This document shows positions 7,860-17,225 of a stretch of DNA of 40,538 bases, in pieces. The translations under genes and the position numbers were made by a program. This DNA is from Verrucomicrobiales bacterium (lineage in GTDB: Bacteria; Verrucomicrobiota; Verrucomicrobiia; Verrucomicrobiales; V1-33). Numbering within the stretch: the stretch's first letter is position 1; each line of letters begins with the position of its first letter. Where the stretch lies: assembly GCA_018003315.1 (NCBI GenBank), contig JAGNEJ010000041.1, forward strand, positions 1-40,538. The letters are read 5' to 3'. The notes beneath the pieces were generated by a model. It searched no databases and had not been told where the DNA came from. It saw only the letters and a list, made by a program, of their open reading frames with translations.

Positions 7860-9197
7860 TTACGGTTCCTGGTCGGCGGCGGCATTGGACTGGACCGTCT
7901 CGACGGTGATTTCGGCATGCTGCACCAGGAAATCCACGGTTTTGTCGAGCAGTACCCGGGAGCGCAGGTTCTCCAGACCATCGTGCTTTTTCAGGATCTT
8001 CAAGACCTGCTTGGCGGTGGTGCGGGCAGTGGCGGCAATGTTGCGGACACGGAGCATCAGTTCATCGTCGGTGACTTTGAGTCCCTCCTTTTTGGCAATG
8101 GCACTCAGCAGGAACTCATCCTTGACGTCCACTTCCGCCTGCTGGGTGGCGGCTTCGAGAATGGTGTCTTCATTCGCGGTCAGGGTTTCCTGATCGATTC
8201 CGCGGTCGAGGTTGGTTTTGACCAGTTCGTTGACGCGGCGCTGGGCTGCATTGTTGACGAGGAGTTCCGGCAGTTCGAACTGGACCGCGCTGCGCAGGGC
8301 CTGCAGGGCCAATTCGCGTTTTTTCTGTTCTTCATTCCGTTCGGCATTGGCCTCCATCTGCTCGCGCACGGCTTGTTTCAGTTCAGCCAGGGTTTTTCCA
8401 GGCATCAGGCGGGCGGCAAAGGCATCGTCCACTTCCGGCAATTCCTGCTCCTTCACCGCCTTCACAGTGACTTCGTAAACCGCATCCTTTCCGGAAACGG
8501 CGCTGTTGGCCTCCGCGGGAATGTGGGCCACCACGATTTTTTTCTCCTCCACGGTGGCACCGGCGACCTGGTCGCAGAAGCCTGGCAGGAAGTTCGCGCT
8601 GTCGAGTTTCACCAGATAGCCGGTGTTTTCAGCCAGAAATGCTTCGGCATCGGGCAGCAGATCCCGCATCGGCTGGCCGTCGATTTTGCCGGTGTAGTCC
8701 AGGACCACGAAATCCCCCATCTGGCTCGGACGTCCGACCACGTCCTTGAGCGTGGCGAATTTTTCCCGCTGGTCGGCAATGACGTCATGGAGCAGCTCGT
8801 CGGTGATTTCCAGTCGCTCCACCTGAACCTTCAGGCCGCGGTATTCGGGTAACTCAAATTCGGGTTTGAGCACCACTTCGAACATCAGCACCCGGCCTCC
8901 GTCGTCTGCGGTATCGAATTTGGAGCTAGCCAGCGATATCACCTGCAATTTGTCCTGCTGAATCGCCTGGTACAACGCTGACTCCGTGAGTTCTTCCTGC
9001 ACGGCCTTTTGGATTTGTTCGGCAAAACGCTTTTCCACTACCGGACGCGGAGCCTTTCCGGGGCGGAAGCCGGGGAGTTTCGCCATCTTGACATACTCAC
9101 TGACGACCTTGTTGCGCGTCTCCTCGGCTTTTTCCCTGGGGATCTCGACGCGGATTGTGGCGATGCAGTTCGGCTTTTTTTCGACGGTGATGTTCAT
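7860..9197 (-). CDS. tig: Trigger factor, ribosome-associated chaperone and prolyl isomerase
   Basis: 445 residues, the normal family length. It binds nascent chains at the ribosomal exit tunnel. The start was chosen at the ATG at 9197 because '[10 protein letters not shown]' matches the family N-terminus; an upstream extension in frame is not family-like. The ribosome-binding signature 'GFRPGKAP' is at residues 43-50. An FKBP-type PPIase domain follows ('[17 protein letters not shown] ... [18 protein letters not shown]', about 160-240). The C-terminal helical chaperone domain is rich in charged helices. It is transcribed divergently from xylA. No clpP or clpX follows in this window: downstream on the same strand is the htrA-like unit, so the common tig-clpPX arrangement is absent here. 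Confidence 0.95.
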   Translation of the reverse strand: MNITVEKKPNCIATIRVEIPREKAEETRNKVVSEYVKMAKLPGFRPGKAPRPVVEKRFAEQIQKAVQEELTESALYQAIQQDKLQVISLASSKFDTADDGGRVLMFEVVLKPEFELPEYRGLKVQVERLEITDELLHDVIADQREKFATLKDVVGRPSQMGDFVVLDYTGKIDGQPMRDLLPDAEAFLAENTGYLVKLDSANFLPGFCDQVAGATVEEKKIVVAHIPAEANSAVSGKDAVYEVTVKAVKEQELPEVDDAFAARLMPGKTLAELKQAVREQMEANAERNEEQKKRELALQALRSAVQFELPELLVNNAAQRRVNELVKTNLDRGIDQETLTANEDTILEAATQQAEVDVKDEFLLSAIAKKEGLKVTDDELMLRVRNIAATARTTAKQVLKILKKHDGLENLRSRVLLDKTVDFLVQHAEITVETVQSNAAADQEP

Positions 9198-9232
9198 GAA
9201 TTCGGGGCTGAAACGTGTGAAAGGGGAGGGGG

Positions 9233-9259
9233 AGTATAAAGAGGATTTGGGTTTGGCAA
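9233..9259 (-). promoter_or_regulatory. Predicted tig promoter
   Basis: On the minus strand, TTGCCA (9254-9259) and a good -10, TATACT (9233-9238), are separated by only 15 bases, which is short. Transcription would start near 9226, giving a leader of about 29 bases. No clear Shine-Dalgarno sequence precedes the ATG. Confidence 0.35.
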
Positions 9260-9426
9260 TGAGGAAAACCCGGCATCGTGAACATCCTTTTTCCCAGGGT
9301 ATTTCCCCCTGCACGCGGAATCCTGCCGCCGTGCAGGCGGAGCAGGCGTCCGGCGGCCCGCAAACTGGAATGCCGCGTAACCGTGGGGCCGCAGGGCGGA
9401 AATTTCGCGGGTCTTGCCGATGGGGC

Positions 9427-9455
9427 TTGACCGTTCACCCGGCGGCTTTTATATC
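9427..9455 (+). promoter_or_regulatory. Predicted xylA promoter, implying a leaderless mRNA
   Basis: TTGACC (9427-9432) and TATATC (9450-9455) are separated by the ideal 17 bases. Only seven bases (9456-9462) lie between the -10 and the ATG at 9463, so transcription would begin on or next to the start codon. There is no Shine-Dalgarno sequence in that space, which fits leaderless translation. Confidence 0.5.
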
Positions 9456-9462
9456 GCCAAGC

Positions 9463-10785
9463 ATGAGCAAAGAAGAGTTTTTCCCTGACATTTCCAAGAT
9501 CAAATTTGAAGGCCCCAAGAGCAGGAACCCGCTTGCGTTCCGGCATTACAACGCAGAGGAAAAGGTCGCCGGAAAAAAGATGAAGGATCATTTCCGGTTT
9601 TCGATCGCTTACTGGCATGCGATGAAGAATCCGCTGGCGGATCCGTTTGGCGCTGGAACTGCGGTGCGCCCGTGGGATGACCGCAGTAACAGCGTGGAAA
9701 ATGCCAAACGGGTGGCGCGGGCGGCCTTCGAATTCATGGAGAAACTGGGCGTGGATTACTATTGTTTTCACGACCGCGACGTGGCACCGGAGATGGGCAC
9801 CCTGGCGGAAAGCAACGCAGCGCTCGACGCCGTGGCCGATGAACTGGAGCGCCTGCAGAAGAAGACCAAAAAGAAGCTGTTGTGGGGCACCGCCTGCCTG
9901 TTTGCCCACCCGCGCTACAACCAGGGGGCTGCGACATCACCCAATGCGGACGTTTATGCCTACGCTGCGGCCCAGGTAAAGAAGGCGCTGGAAGTCACCC
10001 ACCGTCTCGGCGGGGCGGGTTATACCTTCTGGGGTGGCCGCGAGGGCTATTCCACCCTGTTGAATACCAACCTCAAACGCGAAATGGACCACCTGGCCCA
10101 ATTCCTCTGGATGGCGGTCGATTACAAGCAGGCGATCGGTTTCCGGGGACAGTTTTACATTGAGCCAAAACCGCGGGAGCCGTCCACCCACCAGTATGAC
10201 AGCGATGCGGCGGCCTGTTTGAACTTCCTGCGGGAATATGGCCTGCTGGACCACTTCAAGCTCAACATCGAAACCAACCACGCCACCCTGGCCGGTCATA
10301 CCGTCCAGCATGAACTGGAAGTGGCCCGGGCTGCGGGGGCCCTGGGGTCGATCGATGCCAATACGGGCGACGAACTGATCGGGTGGGATACGGACCAGTT
10401 CCCCACCAACATTTACATGACGACGCACATCATGCTGAATCTGCTGCAGATGGGTGGCTTCAAAACCGGCGGGCTGAATTTCGATGCCAAGGTGCGCCGC
10501 GAAAGTTTCGAACCGGTGGACCTTTTTCACGCCCACATCGGCGGCATGGATGCGTTTGCGCGCGGATTGAAGATCGCAGATGCCATCATCCGGGATGGGC
10601 GGTGGGCTGCCTTCAAAAAGCAGCGTTACAGCTCCTTCGACAGCGGGATCGGCAAGAAAATTGAGCAGGGCAAGACCGATCTCAAGGAACTGGAGGCCCA
10701 CGTTCTGAAAATGAAAACCGGACCGATGGTGGGCAGCGGCCGCCAAGAGATGCTGGAAAACCTGCTCAACGATTTCATCAGTTGA
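9463..10785 (+). CDS. xylA: Xylose isomerase
   Basis: Interconverts D-xylose and D-xylulose (and glucose and fructose) in the cytoplasm. 440 residues, which is class II length. The ATG at 9463 gives '[10 protein letters not shown]', a natural N-terminus; the open frame before it has no family similarity. Active-site landmarks: '[12 protein letters not shown]' with catalytic His103 and Asp106, '[13 protein letters not shown]', the metal-site '[10 protein letters not shown]', '[13 protein letters not shown]' with metal-binding Glu and His, '[20 protein letters not shown]' and '[11 protein letters not shown]'. No xylulokinase, transporter or xylose regulator flanks it, so it is a stand-alone gene. 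It is divergent from tig and convergent with the giant CotH-like gene. Confidence 0.97.
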   Translation: MSKEEFFPDISKIKFEGPKSRNPLAFRHYNAEEKVAGKKMKDHFRFSIAYWHAMKNPLADPFGAGTAVRPWDDRSNSVENAKRVARAAFEFMEKLGVDYYCFHDRDVAPEMGTLAESNAALDAVADELERLQKKTKKKLLWGTACLFAHPRYNQGAATSPNADVYAYAAAQVKKALEVTHRLGGAGYTFWGGREGYSTLLNTNLKREMDHLAQFLWMAVDYKQAIGFRGQFYIEPKPREPSTHQYDSDAAACLNFLREYGLLDHFKLNIETNHATLAGHTVQHELEVARAAGALGSIDANTGDELIGWDTDQFPTNIYMTTHIMLNLLQMGGFKTGGLNFDAKVRRESFEPVDLFHAHIGGMDAFARGLKIADAIIRDGRWAAFKKQRYSSFDSGIGKKIEQGKTDLKELEAHVLKMKTGPMVGSGRQEMLENLLNDFIS

Positions 10786-10851
10786 TCTCAGGCCGGCTCC
10801 TGATGGGAGCAGCCCTTCCGAGCAATCTTTCCTGCTGAATCCCTGCGCCGC

Positions 10852-10880
10852 CCGGAAGCCTGCATGGCAGGCATTCCCGG
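10852..10880. terminator. Hairpin between convergent xylA and CotH-like genes
   Basis: GCCTGC (10858-10863) and GCAGGC (10867-10872) form a perfect 6-bp stem with an ATG loop. The arms CCGGAA and TTCCCGG extend it with small bulges. It sits in the 152-base gap where two genes end facing each other, where a bidirectional terminator is expected. There is no T-run on either side, so its efficiency is doubtful. Confidence 0.35.
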
Positions 10881-10937
10881 CGGTGTGATTCAGGCGGATT
10901 TCACCTGCCGAAGCCCTGCTGTTCGGGGGGGAGGGAA

Positions 10938-13900
10938 TTACTGCAGCAGGTGGATTTTCAACCGAATGAACCGTCGTGCGGCATCCAGCGGAAGCTGCTC
11001 CCGCACGGTCACTGTTTCTGTTCCGTCGTTGTTGTCGATCACGGAGACGGGAAGTTCCTGGAGGAGTTGCCAGTCTGTTTCCAAGTCTGTGCATGTCTCC
11101 ACCACATACTGGAGATCCAGTGCATTTTTCTGCCTGCGAAAGGACAGCGTCAGGTAGTCAAGTCCATCCACGGTGGTTCTGCCGCCGACTGGCAGCGGTG
11201 CGGAGACGGCGGATTTCGGGTTTCCACCCAAGGCATACTCCGTCAGGTTGGCCAGGCCGTCACTGTCGCCATCCACCCCGGGTCCGCTGGTCAGTGGATC
11301 GTCCCTTTCTTCGCGGGTGAACGGTGTGTTGGCCCAAAAATTGTAAACCATGCCCAGCGGAGAGACCGCTGCGCCAGGAGTTCCGTTGGGTGCCAGACTG
11401 ACTCCCCAACGCGGGCGTCCGCCCCACTCGTTGTAGGGTGTGCTGGCTGGATCCACCATGACCAGGGAATGTCCCGCGCTGTCGGCGGGAGGATACCAGG
11501 AATCATTGTAGGAAAATTCCAGAACCGATTCGCCCGCGGCATCCAGCAGATGCAATTGTTCGCCGGAGTTGCTGAGTTGGCCAACCCACGGCCCCAGCAC
11601 CGGGGAAACAGCCGGATAACGCAGGGCAAACGCCGCCGGATGCGCCGCCAGGATCAGTTTGGCGCCGGCAGCCAGGGTGACATTTGCTGGAAAGGTGTAG
11701 GCAATGCCTTCCGTAAATTGTGCGCCGGAAAGATCCAGCAGCGTCGAGCCGATGTTCGTGATCTCCAGCCACTCGAAATCCGATGCGATCAGTTCGGGAA
11801 TTGCGGTGAGTTCTGCACCCGTTGGGTTGTTTGGTTTAAACAGGATTTGGGTGATGCGCAGCGCCTGCTGGGCCGCGGTGGGGCTGGGTGCCCAGGTGTT
11901 GGTGTCGATCTGCGTGCCCTCGGCATTCGAGAGCACGAGCGTTTCCCCGCGCGCCGAAAGCTGGCCCTTGTAGCCGCCGACGCAGAAGCAATACTGCCCA
12001 GCCCGGGGTCCGGTGGTGCGGGCACGAAAACCGTTTTTGTCCTTCACCACGAACAGCGCGCCGATGTTTTCCGTGGTTCCATTGCCCGTGGGGATGATGG
12101 TGCCGTCCGGAATGCGGAAGTCGATGGCGCCACTGAGCGTCCATCCGGAAACATCCACCGCCACGGGTCCGGTATTGGTTAGTTTGACGTATTCCTGATT
12201 TCCGGTGCCTGGGTTGTAGTCCACGGAGGAAATGGTGATGGCTGGCGCCGCGGCCTGTGCGGCGGGCATGGCCTGTCCCTGGTGGACGATGGAATAGAGC
12301 GTGGTGCGCCGTCCCGCCAAAAAGGCGGGGATGGTGGTGCGTCCCAGATGGGCGTTGGGGTTGGAGGAGGGATACGGCGGATTGGGGTTGTAGTTGATCA
12401 TCCGGCGCAGGTGGTTGCGCAGGGTGTGGTCCGCGGCCGCCGCATTGGTGTAGGGGAGCTGGGTGCCGCTGCCATCCACCCAGTATCCCCATTTTTTCCA
12501 CTCCAGAGCGGCGTCGCTGGTCCCAGCCGGCAGGGACAGGGGATCGATTTGATCCGCCCAGTAGTTCATGCGGGTTTCGAATTCCGCAGCCGGAGTCGGG
12601 GAGGTGCCGACGAAACGGTCCAGCAGCGTCCGAATCCGCCGCAGAAACATCTGCACCAGCTCCGGAGCCGCGGTGGCACCGGAACCGCTCCCGCTTCCTT
12701 CCAGCAGGGATTTGAGGCGGTTGCTGGCACCCAGGAAAAGCCCCTTGGAGGAGTCAATGTCATCATCAAAATAGCCCTGACCACCCACCCAGGTGTGGCC
12801 GAAGCTGAGGTCCACATCCCACGGCAGCAGATACCATTCCTTGGTGCCGTCGCTGTCTCGGTACATGAAGTAGTTCTTGTGCCCCCAGTCGTTGTGCAGG
12901 ATGACGCCGGAGACTGCCATCATGTTCACCAACTGCGGGATGTTGACATTGTCGTAGGCATACTGGCGGCGCTGTGCCAGGGAGTTGGTTTCCGCCAGCG
13001 AGGTGATCATCGCAGCAAAATCTGCCGTGCCCGTGGGGTCATCCCGCCGTGTTTTCTTTTCCACCCCCCCGGAATTGGTTGTGGTGATGTTCGCACTGTT
13101 GAGCGTGTTGTACACCTTGTAGAGCGCTCCGTTGGGATCCAGCCCCAACCGATCGATAAACCGATCGTCGGCATCCTCCACAAAATCCATCAGCGCCTGG
13201 AATTGGCCGTTGAACTGCATCCGCACGGGGAAGGCATAGTGCCCGAGTGCACCGGCTGCCTGGTAGGTTTCGTAGGCCAGCGTGGTGCGCATTTTCGACT
13301 TGTCGGCGTAGTTGGACAGCAAATTGATGTCCTTGGCGCGCCGTGCCATGGGATCATCGAAAACCTTCATCCGGTGATCACTCGGCGAGTCGATGTCATA
13401 GCTGCGCTTGGGAAAACTCGCGGTGCTCTGGCCATGTCCGGTGGACCGGCAGTTGTCATACAGTTCCCCTTTGAAATACAGTTCGATGCGCGTTTTGGTG
13501 GAGCCGCCCGGATCAACCCCTGTCGGCATGAACCAATGAATGACCGGCAGCAGCGAAGTGGCGGTGGCTGGGTTTTCGACGATGGTTCCGTAATACTGCT
13601 GATCTTCAGCCGGGAGCAGATACGGGGGATCTTTCGTTAGGTAGCTGAAGGAATCCACCGCCTCCACCCGCCAGCGGATCATCTCTCCGGGCAACAGGCC
13701 GCTGCTGGCAAGGCTGGCGGTGTAAATCCCGTCATTGGCCAGATCATCGCCGCCAGTGCCGTTGTCCACCATGGACGCTGTCTGCTCGGCATAATACATC
13801 CGTCGCCATTTCAGCGAGACCGAGGCGATGGGATGAATGGTTCGCGCGACGCGGGCCGTGATTTTAATGGGCGTGTTGAGCAATGGCGGCGGGTGCCCTT

Positions 13901-15716
13901 CCCGGATTTCGGCGACGTAGGTGGTGCTGTCGAAGCTGTCCGAATCGCCAGGTCCTACGTCCACCAGAAAGTCAACCTGATCCCCTGCCGCCAGCGTGAC
14001 GGGAAGCTGAAAGGGCTGGGTGTTGGCTAGCGTCAGGGCGCTGAAGATCTGGACTCCATTCAGGAATACCCGGCCAGTGGTCCCGTCGTCGGCACCATTG
14101 GCTCGGGTAAAGCTGCCGTTGATCGTGTAATTTCCGGCCACGGTGGACGTCCAGCGGGCAATGGGAGCCTCGCGTGGTCCGGGATTCGAATCGTTGGGGT
14201 GCATCAGCGTGCCGGACAGGTAGGTCCATGGCTGAGCCCCTGCGGTGTTGTGGTCCCAGCCCGTTCCTGACCACCACTGGGTCGTTCCATTCCAGGCGCC
14301 CTGTCCGGCACCGCCAGGAGCGGCCACAAAGGCGGCGGCGGAATAGGCGCCATTGCCCGCAAAGTAGCCCCACTGCCATCCACTCTGCCCCTGTGTGCCG
14401 GAAAATCCCGTCGCCGCAGACGTAACCAGCGGCAGGCTTTCAATCCCACCCCAGGGTGCCTGAAGGACAATGGGCGGAAGGTCTTTGGAGGTCTCCCCCA
14501 CGGCAGGTCCCAGGATTTGTGCTCCGGCATTGTTCGTAGCATTCGGCGTCGGCACGCTGAAATATACCGTGGTTCCATTCAAAGCGGGAAGCAGCTCTGC
14601 GCTCAACTGTGGGTTGATCAGGGCATCATCTCCTGATTCGCTCTCGTTGAAACCATGAATGGCCAGCAGGTTGCTGCCGTTGGACAGAACTCCGCCGTCA
14701 TTGGCGCCAAGAATAGGAATCTCCACCAGGGTGGCGGCATTGGCGTCGGCATTGGCAATGCTGGGAACTGCTCCCGGACCGGAAGTGGGCACATTCCAGG
14801 AGACCGGCGTGTCGGGGAGGGCCGGTGCGGTGGCGGCGTTGGCATGGGCCTTGAGCGTCCCGTTGATGTAGGCCACGAACCCGTCGTCATGGTGCATCTT
14901 GAGCGTGAGCTTTTTGATCCGGGAAGCCTCGGCAACCGTGAAGGGAATGCGGATATAGATGCCGCGGTTCTTGCCTTGCCACAGAGACAGCAGGTTTCCG
15001 TCCGGTGCCAGCAGCGGGGGAAAGAGATTCCCGCTGTTCGGCGGCTGCGGATTGACACTGGGAGTCACCAGGGTGAATCCCAACCCGGTGTGGGCCGGGG
15101 TCCATTCGGCCCCCGAATCGTCAAAGCCCGGCAGCATCCAGCTCGCTTCATCGGCATTGTCCGGCGTGGGTGGTGCCGGGTTGGCGACCGGCACCCGCAC
15201 CCGGCAGGCCGGTCCGGGAAAGGCATTTGAACCTGCAGCCAACAGGATCACCGGCGGCGGCGTGGCTTCTCCCAACCCGTAGGACACGTCCGGAAACTGT
15301 GGCGGATAACTGGCGCCGAAGTCCTGCTCCACGGTCTCATCCGGGCGCACCAGCGCCAGATATTCTCCCGAACCCTTCAGGCTGAAATTCGTGTGCAGTG
15401 CCTGGGCCGGGTCCCGCCGGTCTTCATTGGATGCCCACACCAGAATCCTGCCATAAGGTGGCAGCACCAGCGATGGAAACGTCCATTTGTCGAGCCTTGC
15501 GGCATCATCCGTCAAATGCCAGCCACCGATGTTCACCGCCGCACCGGAGGTGTTTGCGATTTCAATGAAATCGGAATCTTTGCCGTCGTCGTCCAATACC
15601 GTCCTGGTATTGCTGGCCATGAATTCGGTAATGCGCAGGTCCGCCTGCGCCGGGCAGGTGAAACTTGATAAAGCGGCCAGGGCAGCCACATGGAGCACCG
15701 TATGGGAATAGGTCAT
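10938..15716 (-). CDS. Giant secreted protein with lamin-tail domains and a CotH-kinase-like domain
   Basis: 1592 residues from the ATG at 15716, opening with a signal peptide (MTYSHTVLHVAALAALSSFTCPAQA). Order of parts: first lamin-tail domain (about 25-140); beta-rich jelly-roll-like regions (about 200-700); CotH-like region (about 740-1000); two further lamin-tail domains (about 1158-1275 and 1283-1423); and a C-terminal calcium-binding-like repeat 'DGDSDGLANLTEYALGG' near 1480 before a beta-sandwich end. The CotH region has 'GHGQSTASFPKRSYDI' near 765, 'HNDWGHKNYFMY' near 943 and 'LPWDVDLSFG' near 968. CotH proteins of spore-formers are atypical protein kinases; the paired Asp/Asn and Asp-x-Asp motifs suggest the metal/ATP site is kept. 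Large lamin-tail/CotH proteins recur in Verrucomicrobia as exported proteins of unknown target. There is no adjacent partner; upstream lie three homopolymer tracts. Confidence 0.85.
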   Translation of the reverse strand: MTYSHTVLHVAALAALSSFTCPAQADLRITEFMASNTRTVLDDDGKDSDFIEIANTSGAAVNIGGWHLTDDAARLDKWTFPSLVLPPYGRILVWASNEDRRDPAQALHTNFSLKGSGEYLALVRPDETVEQDFGASYPPQFPDVSYGLGEATPPPVILLAAGSNAFPGPACRVRVPVANPAPPTPDNADEASWMLPGFDDSGAEWTPAHTGLGFTLVTPSVNPQPPNSGNLFPPLLAPDGNLLSLWQGKNRGIYIRIPFTVAEASRIKKLTLKMHHDDGFVAYINGTLKAHANAATAPALPDTPVSWNVPTSGPGAVPSIANADANAATLVEIPILGANDGGVLSNGSNLLAIHGFNESESGDDALINPQLSAELLPALNGTTVYFSVPTPNATNNAGAQILGPAVGETSKDLPPIVLQAPWGGIESLPLVTSAATGFSGTQGQSGWQWGYFAGNGAYSAAAFVAAPGGAGQGAWNGTTQWWSGTGWDHNTAGAQPWTYLSGTLMHPNDSNPGPREAPIARWTSTVAGNYTINGSFTRANGADDGTTGRVFLNGVQIFSALTLANTQPFQLPVTLAAGDQVDFLVDVGPGDSDSFDSTTYVAEIREGHPPPLLNTPIKITARVARTIHPIASVSLKWRRMYYAEQTASMVDNGTGGDDLANDGIYTASLASSGLLPGEMIRWRVEAVDSFSYLTKDPPYLLPAEDQQYYGTIVENPATATSLLPVIHWFMPTGVDPGGSTKTRIELYFKGELYDNCRSTGHGQSTASFPKRSYDIDSPSDHRMKVFDDPMARRAKDINLLSNYADKSKMRTTLAYETYQAAGALGHYAFPVRMQFNGQFQALMDFVEDADDRFIDRLGLDPNGALYKVYNTLNSANITTTNSGGVEKKTRRDDPTGTADFAAMITSLAETNSLAQRRQYAYDNVNIPQLVNMMAVSGVILHNDWGHKNYFMYRDSDGTKEWYLLPWDVDLSFGHTWVGGQGYFDDDIDSSKGLFLGASNRLKSLLEGSGSGSGATAAPELVQMFLRRIRTLLDRFVGTSPTPAAEFETRMNYWADQIDPLSLPAGTSDAALEWKKWGYWVDGSGTQLPYTNAAAADHTLRNHLRRMINYNPNPPYPSSNPNAHLGRTTIPAFLAGRRTTLYSIVHQGQAMPAAQAAAPAITISSVDYNPGTGNQEYVKLTNTGPVAVDVSGWTLSGAIDFRIPDGTIIPTGNGTTENIGALFVVKDKNGFRARTTGPRAGQYCFCVGGYKGQLSARGETLVLSNAEGTQIDTNTWAPSPTAAQQALRITQILFKPNNPTGAELTAIPELIASDFEWLEITNIGSTLLDLSGAQFTEGIAYTFPANVTLAAGAKLILAAHPAAFALRYPAVSPVLGPWVGQLSNSGEQLHLLDAAGESVLEFSYNDSWYPPADSAGHSLVMVDPASTPYNEWGGRPRWGVSLAPNGTPGAAVSPLGMVYNFWANTPFTREERDDPLTSGPGVDGDSDGLANLTEYALGGNPKSAVSAPLPVGGRTTVDGLDYLTLSFRRQKNALDLQYVVETCTDLETDWQLLQELPVSVIDNNDGTETVTVREQLPLDAARRFIRLKIHLLQ

Positions 15717-15903
15717 GGGGGGGATTTGACTGGATGTTGGCACTCGGTCGTACACGGAGGAACGCTGAGTGAAATGGGGGGGGGGCGAGAAACTGTGAGC
15801 GGAGGACCACCTGTCCGCGTGGGTGTAGGCCGCTGTATAGCAACATCCGGAGGGGGGCCGCAATAAAAATGTCCGCCTGAGAAAATTCCCCTGCCCCCCC
15901 CCC
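15717..15903. repeat. Three G/C homopolymer tracts upstream of the CotH-like gene
   Basis: A run of seven G lies directly against the start codon (15717-15723). A run of ten G is at 15776-15785 and a run of ten C at 15894-15903. Seen from the minus-strand gene, they are C7 just before the ATG, C10 about 60 bases upstream, and G10 upstream of the predicted promoter. Elsewhere in the window the longest such runs I noticed are about seven. Such tracts slip during replication and are classic phase-variation sites. Confidence 0.7.
15834..15863 (-). promoter_or_regulatory. Possible promoter of the CotH-like gene
   Basis: On the minus strand, TTGCGG (15858-15863) and TATACA (15834-15839) are 18 bases apart. 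Transcription would start near 15827, giving a leader of about 110 bases that contains the C10 and C7 tracts. No Shine-Dalgarno sequence is visible before the ATG. Confidence 0.35.
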
Positions 15904-15993
15904 GGCGGGCAGGGACCTGGGTGGTGCCGGTGCTTGACGGGAAGCGGAGTGAGGGGCTTGGTGGCGGAACGTTTTTCCGGCGTTTCCATTTTC

Positions 15994-17172
15994 ATGTCAG
16001 GACTCATCGTCAAACCACGCTCCCGCATTTTCCACGGCCACGAATGGGTCTATTCCACGGAGGTTCAAAAGACCTTCGGGGAACCGCAGCCGGGCGACGT
16101 CATCACGCTCAAAGATTTTCGGGACCGGCCAATGGGCACGGCGATTTACAATCCGGGATCGCAAATCGTGGCGCGCCGCATTTCCCGGCGCAAGGAAGAC
16201 CTGACCGTGGAGTTTTTCGAGCGTCGGCTGCGCCGTGCCCTGGCCTGGCGGGAGAGCATCGGCGGGCTGGATCTCCATTTGGCCCGGCTGGTGTGGAGTG
16301 AGGCAGACGGGCTGCCGGGCATCGTGGTGGACCGCTATGGCGAACATTTGGTGGTGCAAACCCTGACGCTGGCGATGGACCAGCGGAAGGCGCTGCTGGT
16401 CGAGGCTCTGGAAAAATCCCTGAGTCCTGCATCGATTGTGGAACGCAACGACAGTTCCATCCGGGCCGCGGAGGGCCTGCCACTGGTGACAGGAATGCTG
16501 CGAGGGGAAACTCCCGCTCCGTTCCGGGTGACGGTGGGGGGCGTTTCCTTTGCGGTGGATTTGCTCGCCGGCCAAAAGACCGGACTTTACCTCGACCAGT
16601 TGGATAATTACCGGACGGTGGCAGCCCTGGCCGCAGGGAAGCGGGTCCTGGACTGTTTCTGCAACCAGGGGGGCTTCGCACTGGGCTGTGCGGTGGCCGG
16701 TGCGGCGGAAGTGACGGCGGTGGATGCCAGCGGGGAAGCGGTTGCGGCCACCGTGGCCAATGCCGCTGCCACCGGAGTGGGGGACCGGGTGCGCGGTGTG
16801 ACCGCCAATGTGTTTGATTTCCTGAAGGAAGCGGAGGCCGCCGGAAAAACCTGGGACCTGATCGTGCTGGATCCGCCGTCATTTACGCGGAACAAAAAAT
16901 CCCTGGGCGACGCCCTGCGGGGCTACAAGGAGATTCACCTCCGCGCATTAAAGCTGCTGGGCACTGGAGGCATTCTTTCGACCTACTGCTGCTCGCATCA
17001 TGTGAGCCAGGCGGATTTTCGCAGGGTGATCTGCGAGGCGGCGGTGGATGCCAAGCGCACCCTGCGGCAGCGGGCCTTTCATTCCCAGCGGGCCGACCAT
17101 CCCATCCTCCCCACCATCCCGGAAACGGAATACCTCAAAGGCCACACGTTTGAACTCATGGCTGGCTGGTAG
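15994..17172 (+). CDS. rlmI: Class I SAM-dependent rRNA methyltransferase, RlmI-like (23S m5C1962 type)
   Basis: 392 residues from the ATG at 15994 ('MSGLIVKPRSRIFHGHEWVY'). The N-terminus is a PUA domain for RNA binding, recognisable by 'GHEWVYSTEV' and 'GDVITLKD'. The middle region ('GLPGIVVDRYG', 'QKTGLYLDQLDNY') is typical of the COG1092/RlmI family. The SAM-binding fold shows 'VLDCFCNQGGFAL' near 222-234, 'VTAVDASGEAV' and 'LIVLDPPSFTRNK' (Asp293 onward). The 'YCCSHHV' stretch at 331-337 holds the family's conserved cysteines. It is convergent with the propeller gene. RlmI/RlmK-like paralogues with other 23S target bases cannot be excluded, so the symbol is by family. Confidence 0.88.
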   Translation: MSGLIVKPRSRIFHGHEWVYSTEVQKTFGEPQPGDVITLKDFRDRPMGTAIYNPGSQIVARRISRRKEDLTVEFFERRLRRALAWRESIGGLDLHLARLVWSEADGLPGIVVDRYGEHLVVQTLTLAMDQRKALLVEALEKSLSPASIVERNDSSIRAAEGLPLVTGMLRGETPAPFRVTVGGVSFAVDLLAGQKTGLYLDQLDNYRTVAALAAGKRVLDCFCNQGGFALGCAVAGAAEVTAVDASGEAVAATVANAAATGVGDRVRGVTANVFDFLKEAEAAGKTWDLIVLDPPSFTRNKKSLGDALRGYKEIHLRALKLLGTGGILSTYCCSHHVSQADFRRVICEAAVDAKRTLRQRAFHSQRADHPILPTIPETEYLKGHTFELMAGW

Positions 17173-17182
17173 GGGCCGCCAG

Positions 17183-17202
17183 GGCAGAGGTCCGTTTCTG
17201 CC
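17183..17202. terminator. Hairpin between convergent rlmI-like and propeller genes
   Basis: GGCAGA (17183-17188) and TCTGCC (17197-17202) form a perfect 6-bp stem with an 8-base loop, in a 53-base gap between gene ends. There is no flanking T-run. Its position is the main argument for termination. Confidence 0.3.
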
Positions 17203-17225
17203 GCGGAGGCGAGGTTACGAACCAT

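Noticed and set aside
7533-8852. 439-codon plus-strand frame antisense to trigger factor and the htrA 5' end
   Set aside because: No motif is recognisable, and the opposite strand encodes a complete trigger factor.
12282-13640. 452-codon plus-strand frame inside the CotH-like gene
   Set aside because: It is antisense to the conserved CotH region and has no recognisable domain. Long antisense frames are expected in GC-rich coding DNA.
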